Shown here piece after piece: positions 1-10,454 of a DNA stretch of 64,000 nucleotides (its first letter is position 1; each line of letters begins with the position of its first letter). Source of the stretch: Diphasiastrum complanatum (taxonomy: Eukaryota; Streptophyta; Lycopodiopsida; Lycopodiales; Lycopodiaceae); NCBI GenBank assembly GCA_029204225.1, contig CM055107.1:10019472-10083471 (forward strand), in the 5' to 3' direction. Both the position numbers and the translations under genes were made by a program. The notes under the pieces are model-generated. The model worked only from the letters and a program-made list of their open reading frames with translations, was not told the DNA's origin and made no database searches.

Positions 1-84
1 ATATAGATCAAGATCCCAAGCTACCAATCACTCTTTGTGATCATTTGTAGATCAATTTCAGTCCTTAAACTCTGAAATTTGACA
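1..84 (+). mobile_element. 3' end of copia 5' LTR (truncated by window edge)
   Basis: The segment ends in GACA directly before a perfect initiator-Met tRNA primer-binding site, as a copia 5' LTR should. The same sequence recurs in reverse complement at 6,902-6,990, starting with TGTCAAATTTC, which confirms the LTR boundary from a second copy. Only the last 84 bp are in the window. Confidence 0.85.
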
Positions 85-96
85 TGGTATCAGAGC
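85..96 (+). other. Primer-binding site of copia element 1
   Basis: TGGTATCAGAGC complements the 3' end of plant initiator methionine tRNA, the usual minus-strand primer of copia elements. It immediately follows the LTR end. Confidence 0.92.
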
Positions 97-1062
97 CAAG
101 TCAAAGAGCTTAGTTGATGATCCAAAAGTCTTCATTTTGGTGAAAGCATTGGTGCTAGATTCACTTTGAAGGAGGGCAACCTTTTCTAATAATTTACTTG
201 TGATGTTGAGGTTCAGATTAGTGTGTATAGTTCATATGTACTTCTCACACGTGTGAGAGGCTGCTGGAGTTGTACTTTCACCAAAACTTTGTGTTTTTTC
301 AATATTTGAGCTTCAAACAAGTTGTGTAGAGTGAAACTAGTGATGTGCTTATGAAAAACCATTGTTTCCATTATAGATTTGATGAGTAAATGGTGTTAGA
401 ATCTTATTAAACCTACAAATCCTTGAGAGAGAGTTTGAGGCATTAGAGGAGTTTTGATTTCCAAAAAGACCCTTTAAGAATTCGTGCAAGATGTCTTTTT
501 TATTATTGAAATATTATAACACTAATACCTTTTACTTGCCATAACTTTTTAATCGTACCCTAGAAGTATGTCATCTAACATATCATTGGAAAGCCCTTGT
601 TGAGCACTTTCCAATGCACCAAACTTTGCTAAATTTGGACTTACCACTAAAAAGTTATGCTATTTTTAGTATGGAATCAAAATGTGGACTCAAAAAGTTA
701 CGTTACGTAGATTTCAAATTTGAGTGTTTTGATTGGTCCATGTTTAAGAAACACTTGAGAAAAAATATAAAAAGAATTTTTATAAAGGGTGAAACTCTAA
801 TGCTTATGTTTTTTAGTTCAAGAGTGAAACTAAAACCAATTCTAAACACCACAGGAAGGCATTGGCACTTCCAAAAATCAAATCCAAGGTGAATAGATTG
901 TGTAGAATACACTTTCCCAAATCTTTTTGAGTTCAAGTTCATTATAGATCTTGCTTCTTGAGTCTAGTGAGATTCAAGAGAGTAGCATTTTAGCTGAATT
1001 TTGAGAAAGGAAGAAGGGAGAGCCTTTGAATAGTACATTTGTTGTACTTGTTACTAGATTAA
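97..1062 (+). other. Long untranslated leader of copia element 1
   Basis: About 970 bp separate the primer site from the gag ATG. No convincing reading frame is present; the short frame at 614-892 has no recognisable content. The leader contains a perfect 14-bp palindrome, CTCACACGTGTGAG, at 244-257. A related leader with the same kind of palindrome lies in the minus copy at 7,670-8,330. Such long leaders are common in plant copia elements. Confidence 0.6.
244..257. promoter_or_regulatory. G-box palindrome CTCACACGTGTGAG
   Basis: A perfect 14-bp palindrome centred on CACGTG, the core bound by plant bZIP and bHLH factors. Related palindromes recur in the other LTRs and leaders of this copia family (7,070-7,081; 8,168-8,177; 8,515-8,528; five in 40,661-41,200). 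Function is inferred only. Confidence 0.5.
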
Positions 1063-1899
1063 ATGGGTTCAATTGAAGCCTATCTTCTTGAGGCTAGTGA
1101 AAGGCTAAATTCTAATAATTACTCAACTTCGAAAGTAAGAATGGAGTCACTACTTGTGCTCCAAGACATGTTTGATCTTGTCATAGGAGAGGAAGAAGAA
1201 CCTCAAAGAGGGCAAGATCAAGTGAGGTACAAAAAGAGAGCTAGACTAGCATTACATTGCTTGAAAATGAATGTTAGTAATGAACTTCTAAAGGAAGTGG
1301 CATCTTGTACCTCGGCCAAGGAGGCATGGAACTACCTCAAAGGGATTTACGAATCAAAAAATACCTCTAGAGTGCTTATGAATAGAAACAAAGTTCTTCA
1401 AAGCATTAGAGGGAGTGATGAGAGTGCTCAAGAGTATTTCTTGAGAATAAAATCTCTCAACAAAGAACTTCCCATCATTAGTGAGGATATTCATGATGAT
1501 GAGCTTGTTCAAATCATTTTGAATGGTCTTGGAGAGGAGTTCTCCAATCTTGTACAAAGCTTTGCTATTCAAGATGCACTACCTTCCATTGACAAGCTCC
1601 ATAGTGTACTTGTGGCCGAGGAGAGTAGGATCCTTCATGTCAAGCAAAGGATTGGATCCTTAAAGTTGCATGATGGTGATGAGAAGGCCAACTTCTCAAG
1701 CAAGGGAAAGGCAAAGTCAAAGAAGAAGATCCACCACAAGGAGACCAAGAATGATGATCAACCATCAAGCTCCAAAGGTGGAAAGAAGAACAAAGCCAAA
1801 CTCAAGTGCTTTTTTTGTGGAAAGAAGGGGCACTTTGCATCCGAGTGCTTCAAGAAGAAGGATGCACAAGGAGAGAGCAAAAAGGCAACCTCACTCTAG
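1063..1899 (+). CDS. gag: Copia gag polyprotein (UBN2-type with zinc knuckle)
   Basis: An open frame of 278 codons encodes the capsid-like Gag protein that packages retrotransposon RNA. It begins MGSIEAYLLEASERL, shows the plant copia gag core (KEAWNYLKGIYESK, SRVLMNRNKVLQS) around residues 90-125, then a lysine-rich linker, and ends with a CCHC zinc knuckle, CFFCGKKGHFASEC, at about residues 249-262. The frame stops 37 bp after the knuckle, while pol continues in the -1 frame with a 94-bp overlap. Most plant copia elements keep gag and pol in one frame, so this offset is either a small indel or a frameshift signal. The short run CAAAAAG at about 1,878-1,884 is the only possible slip site seen. 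The element's 5' LTR and primer site lie upstream in the expected order. Confidence 0.88.
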   Translation: MGSIEAYLLEASERLNSNNYSTSKVRMESLLVLQDMFDLVIGEEEEPQRGQDQVRYKKRARLALHCLKMNVSNELLKEVASCTSAKEAWNYLKGIYESKNTSRVLMNRNKVLQSIRGSDESAQEYFLRIKSLNKELPIISEDIHDDELVQIILNGLGEEFSNLVQSFAIQDALPSIDKLHSVLVAEESRILHVKQRIGSLKLHDGDEKANFSSKGKAKSKKKIHHKETKNDDQPSSSKGGKKNKAKLKCFFCGKKGHFASECFKKKDAQGESKKATSL

Positions 1900-3638
1900 A
1901 GGAAGATGAGGATGAAGTGGATTCATCCTTGATGGTTTCTACATCAACATCCAAGAGCTACTCCAATGTCACATGGTGGATTGATAGTGGGGCTAGTTCC
2001 CACATGACATTCCAAAAGGATTTTTTCTCAACTCTTGTACCTTTTGTAGGTTGTAAAAAGTCTATTCTAACAGCAAGTGATCAAGAATGTAGAATAGATG
2101 GAGTGGGAACTATTCTCTTAAGTCTTGGATCCTCTAAAAGAGTAGATCTTGATAATGTACTCTATGTTCCTACACTCACTAAGAATTTGTTAAGTGTAGG
2201 ACAATTGATGGATGATGGCTTAGATGTCCATTTTAAGCAAGGTGTTTGCTCCATAATGATGAATAATACTTGCATTGTAAAGGGATTCAAACAAGGAAGG
2301 CTTTTTAAGCTTGATGCTAATGTTTTCCTTGGAAGTGTGAACATGGTGAAGGAGGAGCTCAATCAAGTGGAGCTTTGGCATAAGAGGTTGGGCCACCCCA
2401 ACTTCAAATCTATGGAGATGCTATGCACCAAGGATCTTGCTCTCGGCCTTCCAAAGACACTCTCAAGGTGTGGAAAAAGTTGTGAAGCTTGTAGCCTCTC
2501 AAAGGCACACAAGCTACCTTTTGATATCTCTTCCACTAGATCTACAAAAGCATTAGATCTTATTCATAGTGATGTGCACTCTTTTTCTCAAGAATCTAAT
2601 GGAGGTGCATCTATGTATGTATCTTTTATTGATGATTACTCTAGATACACTTGGATTGAACTTTTGGATTCCAAAAGTAAAGTGTTTGAAGCTTTTGTTA
2701 AGTTCAAAACTCTAGTTGAAAATCAACTTGATCCTAGAATTAAAGTATTGAGAAGTGATAATGGTGGAGAGTATATCTCCACCAAGATGATAGAGTTTTG
2801 TAAATCCAATGGCATTAAGAGAGAACTTACATGTACTTATAGTCCTCAACAAAATGGTATAGCCGAGAGGATGAATAGAACACTATGTGAGTGTGCTAAG
2901 GCTTTAAGGTTAGATGCATCTCTACCTAAGTCCTTTTGGGGAGAGGCTATTATTTGTGCAACTTATCTGTGTAATAGATTGCCATGTAAGCCCATTGGAG
3001 GCATAACATCTTATGAGGCTCTATTTTGTAAGAAGCCGAATCTTAAAGATCTAAGAATTTTTGGATCTACTTGCTATGTTTTTCAAGCATTAGATACAAG
3101 GAAAAAGGATGATCCTACTTCTATTAAAGGGATCTTTGTTGGTTATGCTGAAAATAGCAAAGGATATAGAGTCTATAATCCAATCACTAAGAAGATTTTA
3201 GTGAGTAGAGATGTTACTTTTGATGTAGGTAACTACTACAAGTTGAATGAGAAAGCTTCTAATCCATCTTATGTCAAGGATCTTGTAAGGTTTGAGGAGG
3301 AGCCTACATGTGATCAAGATCTTGAAGATCCATCTCAAGATCCGAGGACTCCAAGGAGATCTACAAGAAGGAAGTCCGAGCCCTCAAGGCTCACCTATGT
3401 TGACAAAGGTGAACAAAGGGAAGATGTACATTCACTCACCTCTTACACTTTTCTAACTTCTATGTTTGATGAGCCAAGTTGCTTTGAAGAAGCTATGGAG
3501 TCAAAAGAATGGAGGGATGCCATGCAAAAGGAGTATGATGCTCTTATGGAGAATCATACATGGAAGCTTGTGGTTCTTCCTCAAGGAAGAAAGCCACTTG
3601 AGTGCAAATGGATCTATAGAAACACAAGGCAAGGCTAG
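1806..3638 (+). pseudogene. pol: Copia pol: protease, integrase and start of reverse transcriptase (truncated)
   Basis: The frame carries copia pol domains in order. The aspartic protease shows WWIDSGASSHMT (active-site DSG). GAG-pre-integrase follows with LWHKRLGHPN, then integrase with its zinc-binding CEAC and the catalytic triad in LIHSDVHSF, LRSDNGGEY and IAERMNRTL. Next come the integrase C-terminal segment and the start of reverse transcriptase (ESKEWRDAMQKEYDAL, ECKWIY). A stop at 3,636-3,638 falls early in reverse transcriptase. The first codon of the open stretch is GTG inside the gag zinc-knuckle region, so this is not a true start; expression would need the gag start plus a -1 shift. 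The catalytic YVDD block and RNase H are absent, so the copy cannot move on its own. Confidence 0.9.
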
Positions 3639-3778
3639 TGGCAAAGGGGTTCTTGCAAACCAAGGAAGTAGATTTTGATGAAAATTTTGCTCCTGTTGCT
3701 AAGCTAGTTTCCATAAGGTTGATTATTTCTCTTGCAACAACTTTCAATTGGCCTCTATTTCAACTTGATGTGTTCAAA
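3639..3778 (+). pseudogene. Reverse transcriptase continuation of copia element 1
   Basis: After the stop, the sequence still translates, with a frame change, as copia reverse transcriptase: KARLVAKGF, FDENFAPVAKLVSIRLI and WPLFQLDV are recognisable. Homology ends abruptly near 3,778. This shows that the open frame was broken by a small indel and the element then truncated. Confidence 0.8.
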
Positions 3779-4029
3779 TTATAAAAGTTTGAATACATTT
3801 TTTATGAAGGGCAAAGAGATAGTGGCTAGCATTGAGTTTTAACCTATAGATCATTATAACGGATAAAAGATAGTGTTAGCATCCATTTGTAGGAGACATA
3901 AGGGCCTATGTCACATATGCCTTGTTTTGGTAGATCCTCCATCATGAGTGAAATCCATAAAAAGTGCAAATAATGTGATGGAAAAATGCAAACAAGGAAA
4001 CGTTGCATGTGAAGAGAAGAATGAAAAAT

Positions 4030-4450
4030 AATAATCCTTGAGGGTATCTACATCCTCACCAACAACCAAAAGCAACTCAAGAGAAGCTTGGTGGATTTAT
4101 AATGGGACTAGCTCTCACATGACATTTGAAAAGGACTATTTTTCAACTCTACTTTCTTTTAATTGTGCTAAAAAGTCCATATTTACATAAAGTGATGAAG
4201 AATGTAGAATAGATGGTGTTTGAACCATCCCTTTGTGTCTAGGATATTTTAGAAGAATGGATCTAGACAATGTTCTTTATGTACCATCATCACCAAAAAT
4301 TTGCTAAGTGTTGGTCAACTTATGGATAATGGTTTGGATGTCCACTTCAGGCATGGTGTCTGTTCCATTTTGAATAATGATGTTTGCATAGCAAAGGGAT
4401 TTAAACATGGTAAATTGTTTAAATGATGGATGCTAATGTGGCTATGGAGA
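4030..4450 (+). pseudogene. Second copia copy: degenerate protease region
   Basis: Translation with frame changes gives a close relative of the element 1 protease and its downstream segment (SSHMTFEKDYFSTLL, EECRIDGV, DLDNVLYVPS). The active-site triplet DSG reads YNG here, and several stops are present. It lies in the same orientation as element 1, right after that element's truncation, so it is either a tandem relative or a separate decayed insertion. Confidence 0.75.
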
Positions 4451-4602
4451 GTGTGAACTTGGCAAAGGACAAAGGCCAAGTCATTAAAGTTCGTGCAAAT
4501 CTATGGAGATGCTACTATCTTGGAAATTTTCATGGATAGCATTAGAAGACTTCAAGTGACTTATTTTCTATCTTCAACATTCATGATGTTTAGTACAATA
4601 TG

Positions 4603-5050
4603 TGAAGTTGAATGCTTTCCAATCTACATTTGTTGTTGATAAAGCAATTTCATTGGATAACTATTTTTGTAATAGTTTGAAAAATGGTGTCATAAAAAAA
4701 TCATTTAATGTATTGTACTTTTAATTCTTTGAGTCCACATGCTTTGTGCATGATCATTTCAATATAAGGACCAAAGATTATCCTACTTCAATGAAGGGAA
4801 TAATGGTAGTTTTAATGCTTTGTGACAAGACAATGAAGTTGAATGCTTTCTAATCTACATTTGTTGTTGATAAAGCAAATTCATTGGATAACTATTTTTG
4901 TAATAGTTTGAAAAATGGTGTCATAAAACATCAAATAATGTATTGTACTTATAATTCTTTGAGTCCACATGATTTGTGCATGATCATTTCAATATAAGGA
5001 CCAAAGATTATCCTACTTCACTGAAGGGAATAATGGTAGTTTTATGCTCT
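4603..5050 (+). repeat. Tandem direct duplication, period about 230 bp
   Basis: The block starting GAAGTTGAATGCTTTC at 4,604 is repeated at 4,835 and stays nearly identical through the segment TAATGGTAGTTTTA (about 4,801 and 5,031). Few substitutions separate the two units, so the duplication is younger than the decay of the surrounding copia copy. Confidence 0.9.
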
Positions 5051-5371
5051 TCAAGTAGAGATTGTAGAATCTACACGTATTCCACCAAAGAAATTGTCAA
5101 TGGTGAAAATATGGTCTTTCATGAGTGGAAGATTTGCAAACTTGAAGGAACACCTTTGGATCAACACCTTATTCAACTCATTGATGGAGAGGAATCAAGT
5201 CAAGTGCAAGGAAAATATGAAGGGCCGAGATCTCCAAGAAGACTTTCAAAGTCCAAGATGGAAGCATCAAAGCTCAAGTTCATTGACAAAGGAAGGAAAG
5301 AAAGGAGAGTGATATCTCTCATGCATTCATCAATCCATTTGATGTTGCTTTATGTGTGCAAAGTTTCTTGA
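4976..5371 (+). pseudogene. Copia integrase C-terminal/linker remnant
   Basis: An open stretch translates to a diverged version of the segment between integrase and reverse transcriptase of element 1. Shared words include DYPTSLKGI (element 1 DDPTSIKGI), GPRSPRRLSKSK (RTPRRSTRRK) and LKFIDKGRKERR (LTYVDKGEQRED). There is no usable start and it ends at a stop. The first part overlaps the tandem duplication at 4,603-5,050. Confidence 0.75.
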
Positions 5372-5699
5372 AGGCAAGGGATTGGCATAATCATGGAGAG
5401 ATCATCAAGACCATGAACTTGTAGTACCAAGATATTGGCATACTCAACTCAAAATCTTAATTTATTCTCTTAAATCCATTTTGAGAGAGCATGATCCATT
5501 ACATATCCTTATTTTCAATGATGCAATATTCAGTCTTGCATTATATGTTAATAATCTCCATTTTCTTGAGGATAATGCAAAAAGCTTCACAATTCTAAGC
5601 TAGAATTGGGTTGAGAAGCCAATAATGTTCGTTCTTGGCCCCTAACATTCAATTTTTGGATTTTGAAGTAGCTTGAGCTCCACTTTTCTTGCTAGATTT

Positions 5700-5930
5700 T
5701 ATTGAGTTCAGCATGCTACTTCATTCCCAAGAGGTTTTCACATGATCGATGCATGTATGAATACACATCTATGGAACATCTTGTAAGGGATCCTTTAAGA
5801 GGTGGCGAAAGATTCTTCATGGACATCATTCTCTATAGGAGTCTCATAGGTTCCTTGTTTGTAGCTGGAATTCATCTAAAAGTGTTCATTCATCAAGCTA
5901 AGATCAACTCTTGGAGTTGTAAATAGATGT
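5700..5930 (+). pseudogene. Copia reverse transcriptase/RNase H junction remnant
   Basis: The frame includes MDIILYRSLIGSLFVAG, which resembles the conserved copia motif following reverse transcriptase (PYRSLIGSLLYLT). The rest is diverged. It is in the same orientation and order as the remnants just upstream, so it is probably the 3' part of the second copia copy. Confidence 0.5.
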
Positions 5931-5945
5931 ACCTTAAACAGCTTG

Positions 5946-5992
5946 AAGCGAAACGAAACGAAACGCAATGAAGGCGTTTCGTTTTGTGACTA
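5946..5992. repeat. GAAAC-rich inverted repeat (hairpin)
   Basis: The sequence has GAAACGAAACGAAACGC, then a short loop, then GCGTTTCGTTTTG, so it can fold into a stem of about 13 bp. A GCGAAACGAAGCGAAG run occurs near 24,420 inside another putative LTR. Function is unknown. Confidence 0.6.
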
Positions 5993-6901
5993 TCTTCCTG
6001 ACTGTCTTTCTTGATGCGTCTAGCAATACATATATTCAGAGTAACATTTTTTATTAGAGAGATTAAACGATCTACAACTGATCTCAAATCACAAGAGTGG
6101 CAAACTAGGCACATCCTAATGCTCTTCTGCTAATGTCATCATATCAGATCAGGAAGTTGTACTTCATGGTACTCATTTGACCTTCCTGATCCTTTGGAGC
6201 ATGAATAGTTTTGTGTCATGTCGTGTCGTCTGACCTTCTCCTGTTGTTCGTGCATTAGCTATCTTCTGTCGGTTGGACAGTGCCTTCGCGTTGCAAGCCT
6301 TTGTCTTTCACCTTTTTCGTGATTTTAATGGTAGTGTCGCTTTTTCAAGGGCATCTTCACTTTTTCTTGAAAGGCGAAAAATGCAAAAAAAAACCCAATA
6401 GTGTCGCTTTTTCCCGAAGGGTGAAAAATGCGAAGGTTGGCCAAAAAAATTTTCTAAGGCATTGGAGACAGTGTGTTGCCTTTTTTGCAAAAATGCAAAA
6501 ATGCGACAGTGTCGGAAAAAGTTGTCAAAGTTATTTTCTAAGTGTTTTAACCTAGAGATGAATTTTTCTCATGACCTAAAAATGTGAATTGTGCAACAAA
6601 ACAATTCAAAAATGCAGACTATGTGAAACCTAGTTCAAAATGCACAGTCGCTAAAAACAGAAAAACTAAGAAAAATGCTAAGGCTTTGAAAGGTAGAAAC
6701 TCTTAGTTTCTTACATTAATTAGTTCTGAAGCCCAAGTGTACATCTAGGAGACTTGTCAATTGTCTTTACAACTGTTAGTCTTATTCGTTAAGTGTAAAT
6801 GAGGTCAACACAGAGGCTTTCTGCAACATATACAAAGAGATGGCAAGTCTATAGCTACTAAAGCGTAAACGACTTGTTGTTTTCTTTGCAGCAGCTAGGA
6901 G
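5993..6901. other. Stretch without gene; LTR-like TGTCGC-rich sequence
   Basis: No coding region was found. Between 6,220 and 6,520 the motifs GTGTCGC and GCGACAGTGTCG with AAAAATGC runs recur. The same vocabulary appears in the U3 part of the copia LTR at 20,965-22,096, so this may be a decayed LTR of that family. Ends could not be defined. Confidence 0.35.
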
Positions 6902-7212
6902 ATGTCAAATTTCAAAAATTAAGGACTAAAATTGATCTACAAATGATCACAAAGAGTGATTGGTAGCTTGGGATCTTGATCTATATCAAGACTAGCTTCC
7001 AAACCTAGCTTCTACTTGACAATCTTTGTGATTCCAAGCAAGAACAATAAAAAATGATGATCTACGGCTTCACACGTGTGATGTATAGCTACTGTCCAGT
7101 CTGATAACAAAGAAATAGTTTACTTATCATTACTAAGCATTCATCCACAAAGAAAGTGCTTAAGAGAGTCAAAACACAAAGATTGCTTCACAAACCAAGA
7201 TTTCTCATCATT
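6902..7212 (-). mobile_element. 3' LTR fragment of minus-strand copia (G-box family)
   Basis: It begins TGTCAAATTTC and for about 90 bp is the reverse complement of the LTR end at 1-84. It also matches the LTRs at 8,338 and 40,504 (words AAATGATC, ACAAAGAGTGATTGG). TCACACGTGTGA lies at 7,070-7,081, about 170 bp inside the LTR end, as in the other copies. The upstream part is lost next to the gag/RT fusion. Confidence 0.75.
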
Positions 7213-7666
7213 TTAGTACAAAGAAGGATCATAAGCACTTACAACAAACTTAATAGAGTTCAAGAAAGTATTCAACCTAGAGTACCAAGCTCTAGGTGCT
7301 TGCTTGAGCCCATAAAGGCTTCTTAGCAACAAACACACTTTTTCCTCTTGATCTTCTTTGATGAAGCCCTTGGGTTGCCTCATGAAAATCTTCTCTTCCA
7401 AATAGCCATTGAGACTGATTCCTAAGCATGAGAACCCTTGATGTGTTACTAGACTCATAGATTGATCTTAGAGATTCCCAAGCCTCTTTAGCACTGGTAC
7501 AAGCTGATACTTCTCTCAATAAATCATTGCTTACATTCATCTTCACACAGTGAAGTGCAAGCCTAGATCTTCTTTTGTATTTAGCTAACTCCTGCGCACC
7601 TAGAGATTCATCTTCCTCATCAATCAGAAACTCATAGAGAGCCTGGAGCACCATGAGTGACTCCAT
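7213..7666 (-). pseudogene. Copia gag joined to reverse transcriptase by internal deletion
   Basis: Reading the minus strand, 7,666 to about 7,417 encodes the gag core (MESLMVLQALYEF, RLALHCVKMNVSNDLL, KEAWESLRSIYES). From about 7,413 the reading changes frame and gives reverse transcriptase ([35 protein letters not shown]). Everything from the end of gag through protease, integrase and the first half of reverse transcriptase is gone. The gag part is a close relative of element 1 gag. The copy is non-autonomous and dead, flanked by LTR sequence on both sides (6,902-7,212 and from 8,338). Confidence 0.85.
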
Positions 7667-7669
7667 CCT

Positions 7670-8327
7670 CCACTAGCTTCTAGAAGGTATGCTCCAGCAG
7701 ATCCCATCTTACTAGTAAGATTCTACACACAAGATATAGATTTGTTTGAACCTGAAACTCACAAAGGTTTCTAACTTGCAGTGTTTCACTCAAATGTTGA
7801 CTTCTATTCCAACAGATGGACTTGTAATCACAGTTCTATTACTCCCTCACAAAGCTGGAATGAAGATAAGATGAAGTGAAAACTACTCTCAAGCAAAGCT
7901 TGCCAATCTTGGCTATTTTTGGACAAAAGCTGACTCTATCTCTCTCATTCACTTTGATGTACTTTCAAGACCTGGTTTCCACTTTAAGAAGGTCTGAAAT
8001 CAGCCTAGATTAATTAGTTTTCGTGAAACAAATTCAAAACTAATTAATGGCAAGTGATCTTGGTAGCTTATCCTAGGATTTGCACCAAAAATTACATCAA
8101 ACTGACACCAGATGAAAATACAGTGATCCAATGAATATGGGATTTTAAATGCTGATTCAGAGATGCCCACACGTGTGAACAGTACAAATTTTGATCCTGA
8201 AAAATTTTGGGATCAAATTCCCTCACCAAAACCTGGATACCAGCTCGCCCTTCCAATATTAGCTTTTTGCACCAAAACCTGCTAAAACTGGATTAGTTTC
8301 AAACACTGATCAATAGCCTTGTACTTG
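7670..8327 (-). other. Leader of minus copia copy, no gene
   Basis: This lies between the gag start and the primer site, like the leader of element 1, and shares words with it (ACCAAAACCT, GATCC runs). It contains CACACGTGTG at 8,168-8,177. No coding sequence is recognisable. Confidence 0.55.
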
Positions 8328-8339
8328 GCTCTGATAATG
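8328..8339 (-). other. Degenerate primer-binding site
   Basis: The plus strand reads GCTCTGATA then ATGT, which is the complement of TGGTATCAGAGC lacking two bases. It abuts the LTR that begins TGTTAGAAG at 8,338. Confidence 0.65.
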
Positions 8340-8990
8340 TTAGAAGTACAGTACTAAGGACCATAAATGGATCTTTGAATGATCCACAAGGTTGATTGTG
8401 TGCTTGTTAAACAATCTATCATATACTAGTCATCAGAAAACAAGATCTAGTTTAGCAGCTTGATAGAAAACAAGTAGAGACAATCAGAGCATTGATCAAT
8501 AACTATAATCCAACTCCACACGTGTGGAAATAAGGCTGTAGTACGGCCTGTAGACAGTGTTTAGAATGTGCCAAAGCTAGGTTTCATTGGAATCAAAAGC
8601 AATCACCATACAACGAGAGAAAACTTGAGTTTCTCCTTGAGGCTCCAAAAAGTTTCTATCTCCTCACTATGGAGAATGAGAATACATAGTAAAAGACACT
8701 TCCTTTGCTAAGTTAGGTGAAAATCCGGCATGTAATAAGGAAGTAGACTCAACTTTCTTGCCCTAATGTGAAAACCCTAGCCTAGATCCAAGAGTCATGG
8801 TTGGTAGGTGCATGGTAGGTACAAATCTCATCATAAATCATGGTCTAGATCCTACAAAGTAGGAATCACTACCAAATGGACACAACTACTCCTCTTGACT
8901 CATGGTAACCTACTTTAGGTGTGAATGTACAAGTGGCACTTTGGCTATTCAAGTAACCAACAGACAATATTGACAAAATGTACAATATTC
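8338..8990 (-). mobile_element. 5' LTR of minus copia (G-box family), far end approximate
   Basis: The start matches the other family LTRs in layout: AAGGACCATAAATGGATC, then AATGATCCACAAGGTTGATTG, then a G-box palindrome TCCACACGTGTGGA at 8,515-8,528, about 180 bp in. The far end could not be fixed from sequence; the end given is an estimate from the 754-bp sibling at 40,504-41,257. Confidence 0.6.
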
Positions 8991-10454
8991 TACATGGCTA
9001 AATTTGCCAATGTAGGCAATTTTTCACATAAACTAATTTTCTTGACAAGATCTTATTGCAAACTTAAAGCTAAAAATTCTTATTTAGATATTTGGGATGG
9101 AATTGGTCATAGGTGTTATCACGATCTTCGTTAGTCAGGTGACTAACCAAAAGAAAGGAGGAAGGGATGACCGGGATAACCAATAAAATAAGCTCAAAAA
9201 TGTTTGTGAGATAATCATTTTAGACAATACATTTAGAATTTCTCATAAACAGAACCTCATGGATAATGAAAATGGAGTGAATGAACTGCATGTAATATAT
9301 CTCTAAATGAGGAGAAATTGAATTTGCTAATTAGATTGGTTGCCTATTGAATTGATTTTGGTCATTGATTCAATGCACTTTTTAACCTTTTGTATCGTCA
9401 CTCAAAATCTCTATATCTAGAAATACGACATCAAAGGGGGTGATGATCAACCAAACATATTCATTATGAGTATTTGTTTAGTGGAGTATTATCAAAAGAT
9501 GTTAGTTCTTAGAATTATGCATGACATGCTCTAAGATACTTTATTTCTAGAGAAATAATTGTTCCTAAGCGGGAAATATATTGTATCCTCAAGTTTCTAG
9601 GGCTATGTTGATATTGTTTCAAGGTCGTTAGCCATGGCATTGCATAACTTAGTTGGTATAGGCCTTAGGGTCAAGAAATGTCGTTAGTGACAGGTTTCTA
9701 AATCAAGGATGAGTTCTAGGACCACTTGAAAGAACATACGTAGGGAGTTGTTAATCCCATAAGCATTCTTGAAAATAAGGCTTGAGTTATTATGGCTATA
9801 TAAGAGTGGTGGACAATATGACTTATTACTTCCCTAGGTAGGATATTGGACCGTGGGATGTGCCTATCGATCCTCCTGGACCTAGGGGTGTGGCACCACC
9901 TTGTTGGGGGGTATGGTAGTATGGGATGACATGGTAATGCAGTAGGTGAGAGACCTTGCATGTTTTCGTAGAATAACTCTCACTCAAACGTGAGTGTATT
10001 AACAATGTCCACAGTTTGTGGGTGGGTTGATTAATTGCAAGTCGATTCCTATTGTTCTCTACTTCTTTGAATCTATGTTGGGTTGGATCATGGAGGTCTT
10101 TATAGTGGTTAGAAGTTCTCAGTATATACAACAATATGAGTGCGTACAATAGAAATCTCAACACCATCAAGTTTGGTGTGTTGTTGTGCGCTAGCAGTTG
10201 ATCTTCCTTAAATCTATTGTATCTTGAATTCCCCATTTGCATTGACTACCTTCTCGCCATTGTAAGACAAAGTGTGCTTTCGTAGTGTTGTGAGATTTAG
10301 TGATTCAAGAGACAAAAGGGGATGAAGAAACTTTCATGTATTCTATAAACTTAGCCATTCTTGATTTTACTAATGGGCCCACACACCATAGATCAATGAT
10401 CTAGCAAGATGGCAAGCTCCTCAAAATGTTGTAAACCTTATATATTTTGATAAT
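8991..10454. other. About 1.5 kb with no recognised gene
   Basis: A minus frame of 138 codons (9,826-10,242) and shorter frames are present, but no domain, repeat or codon pattern supports them. The stretch may be decayed retrotransposon interior. Nothing further is supportable. Confidence 0.4.

Noticed and set aside
9826-10242. 138-codon minus frame
   Set aside because: No domain, repeat or codon signal; likely random opening in decayed sequence.
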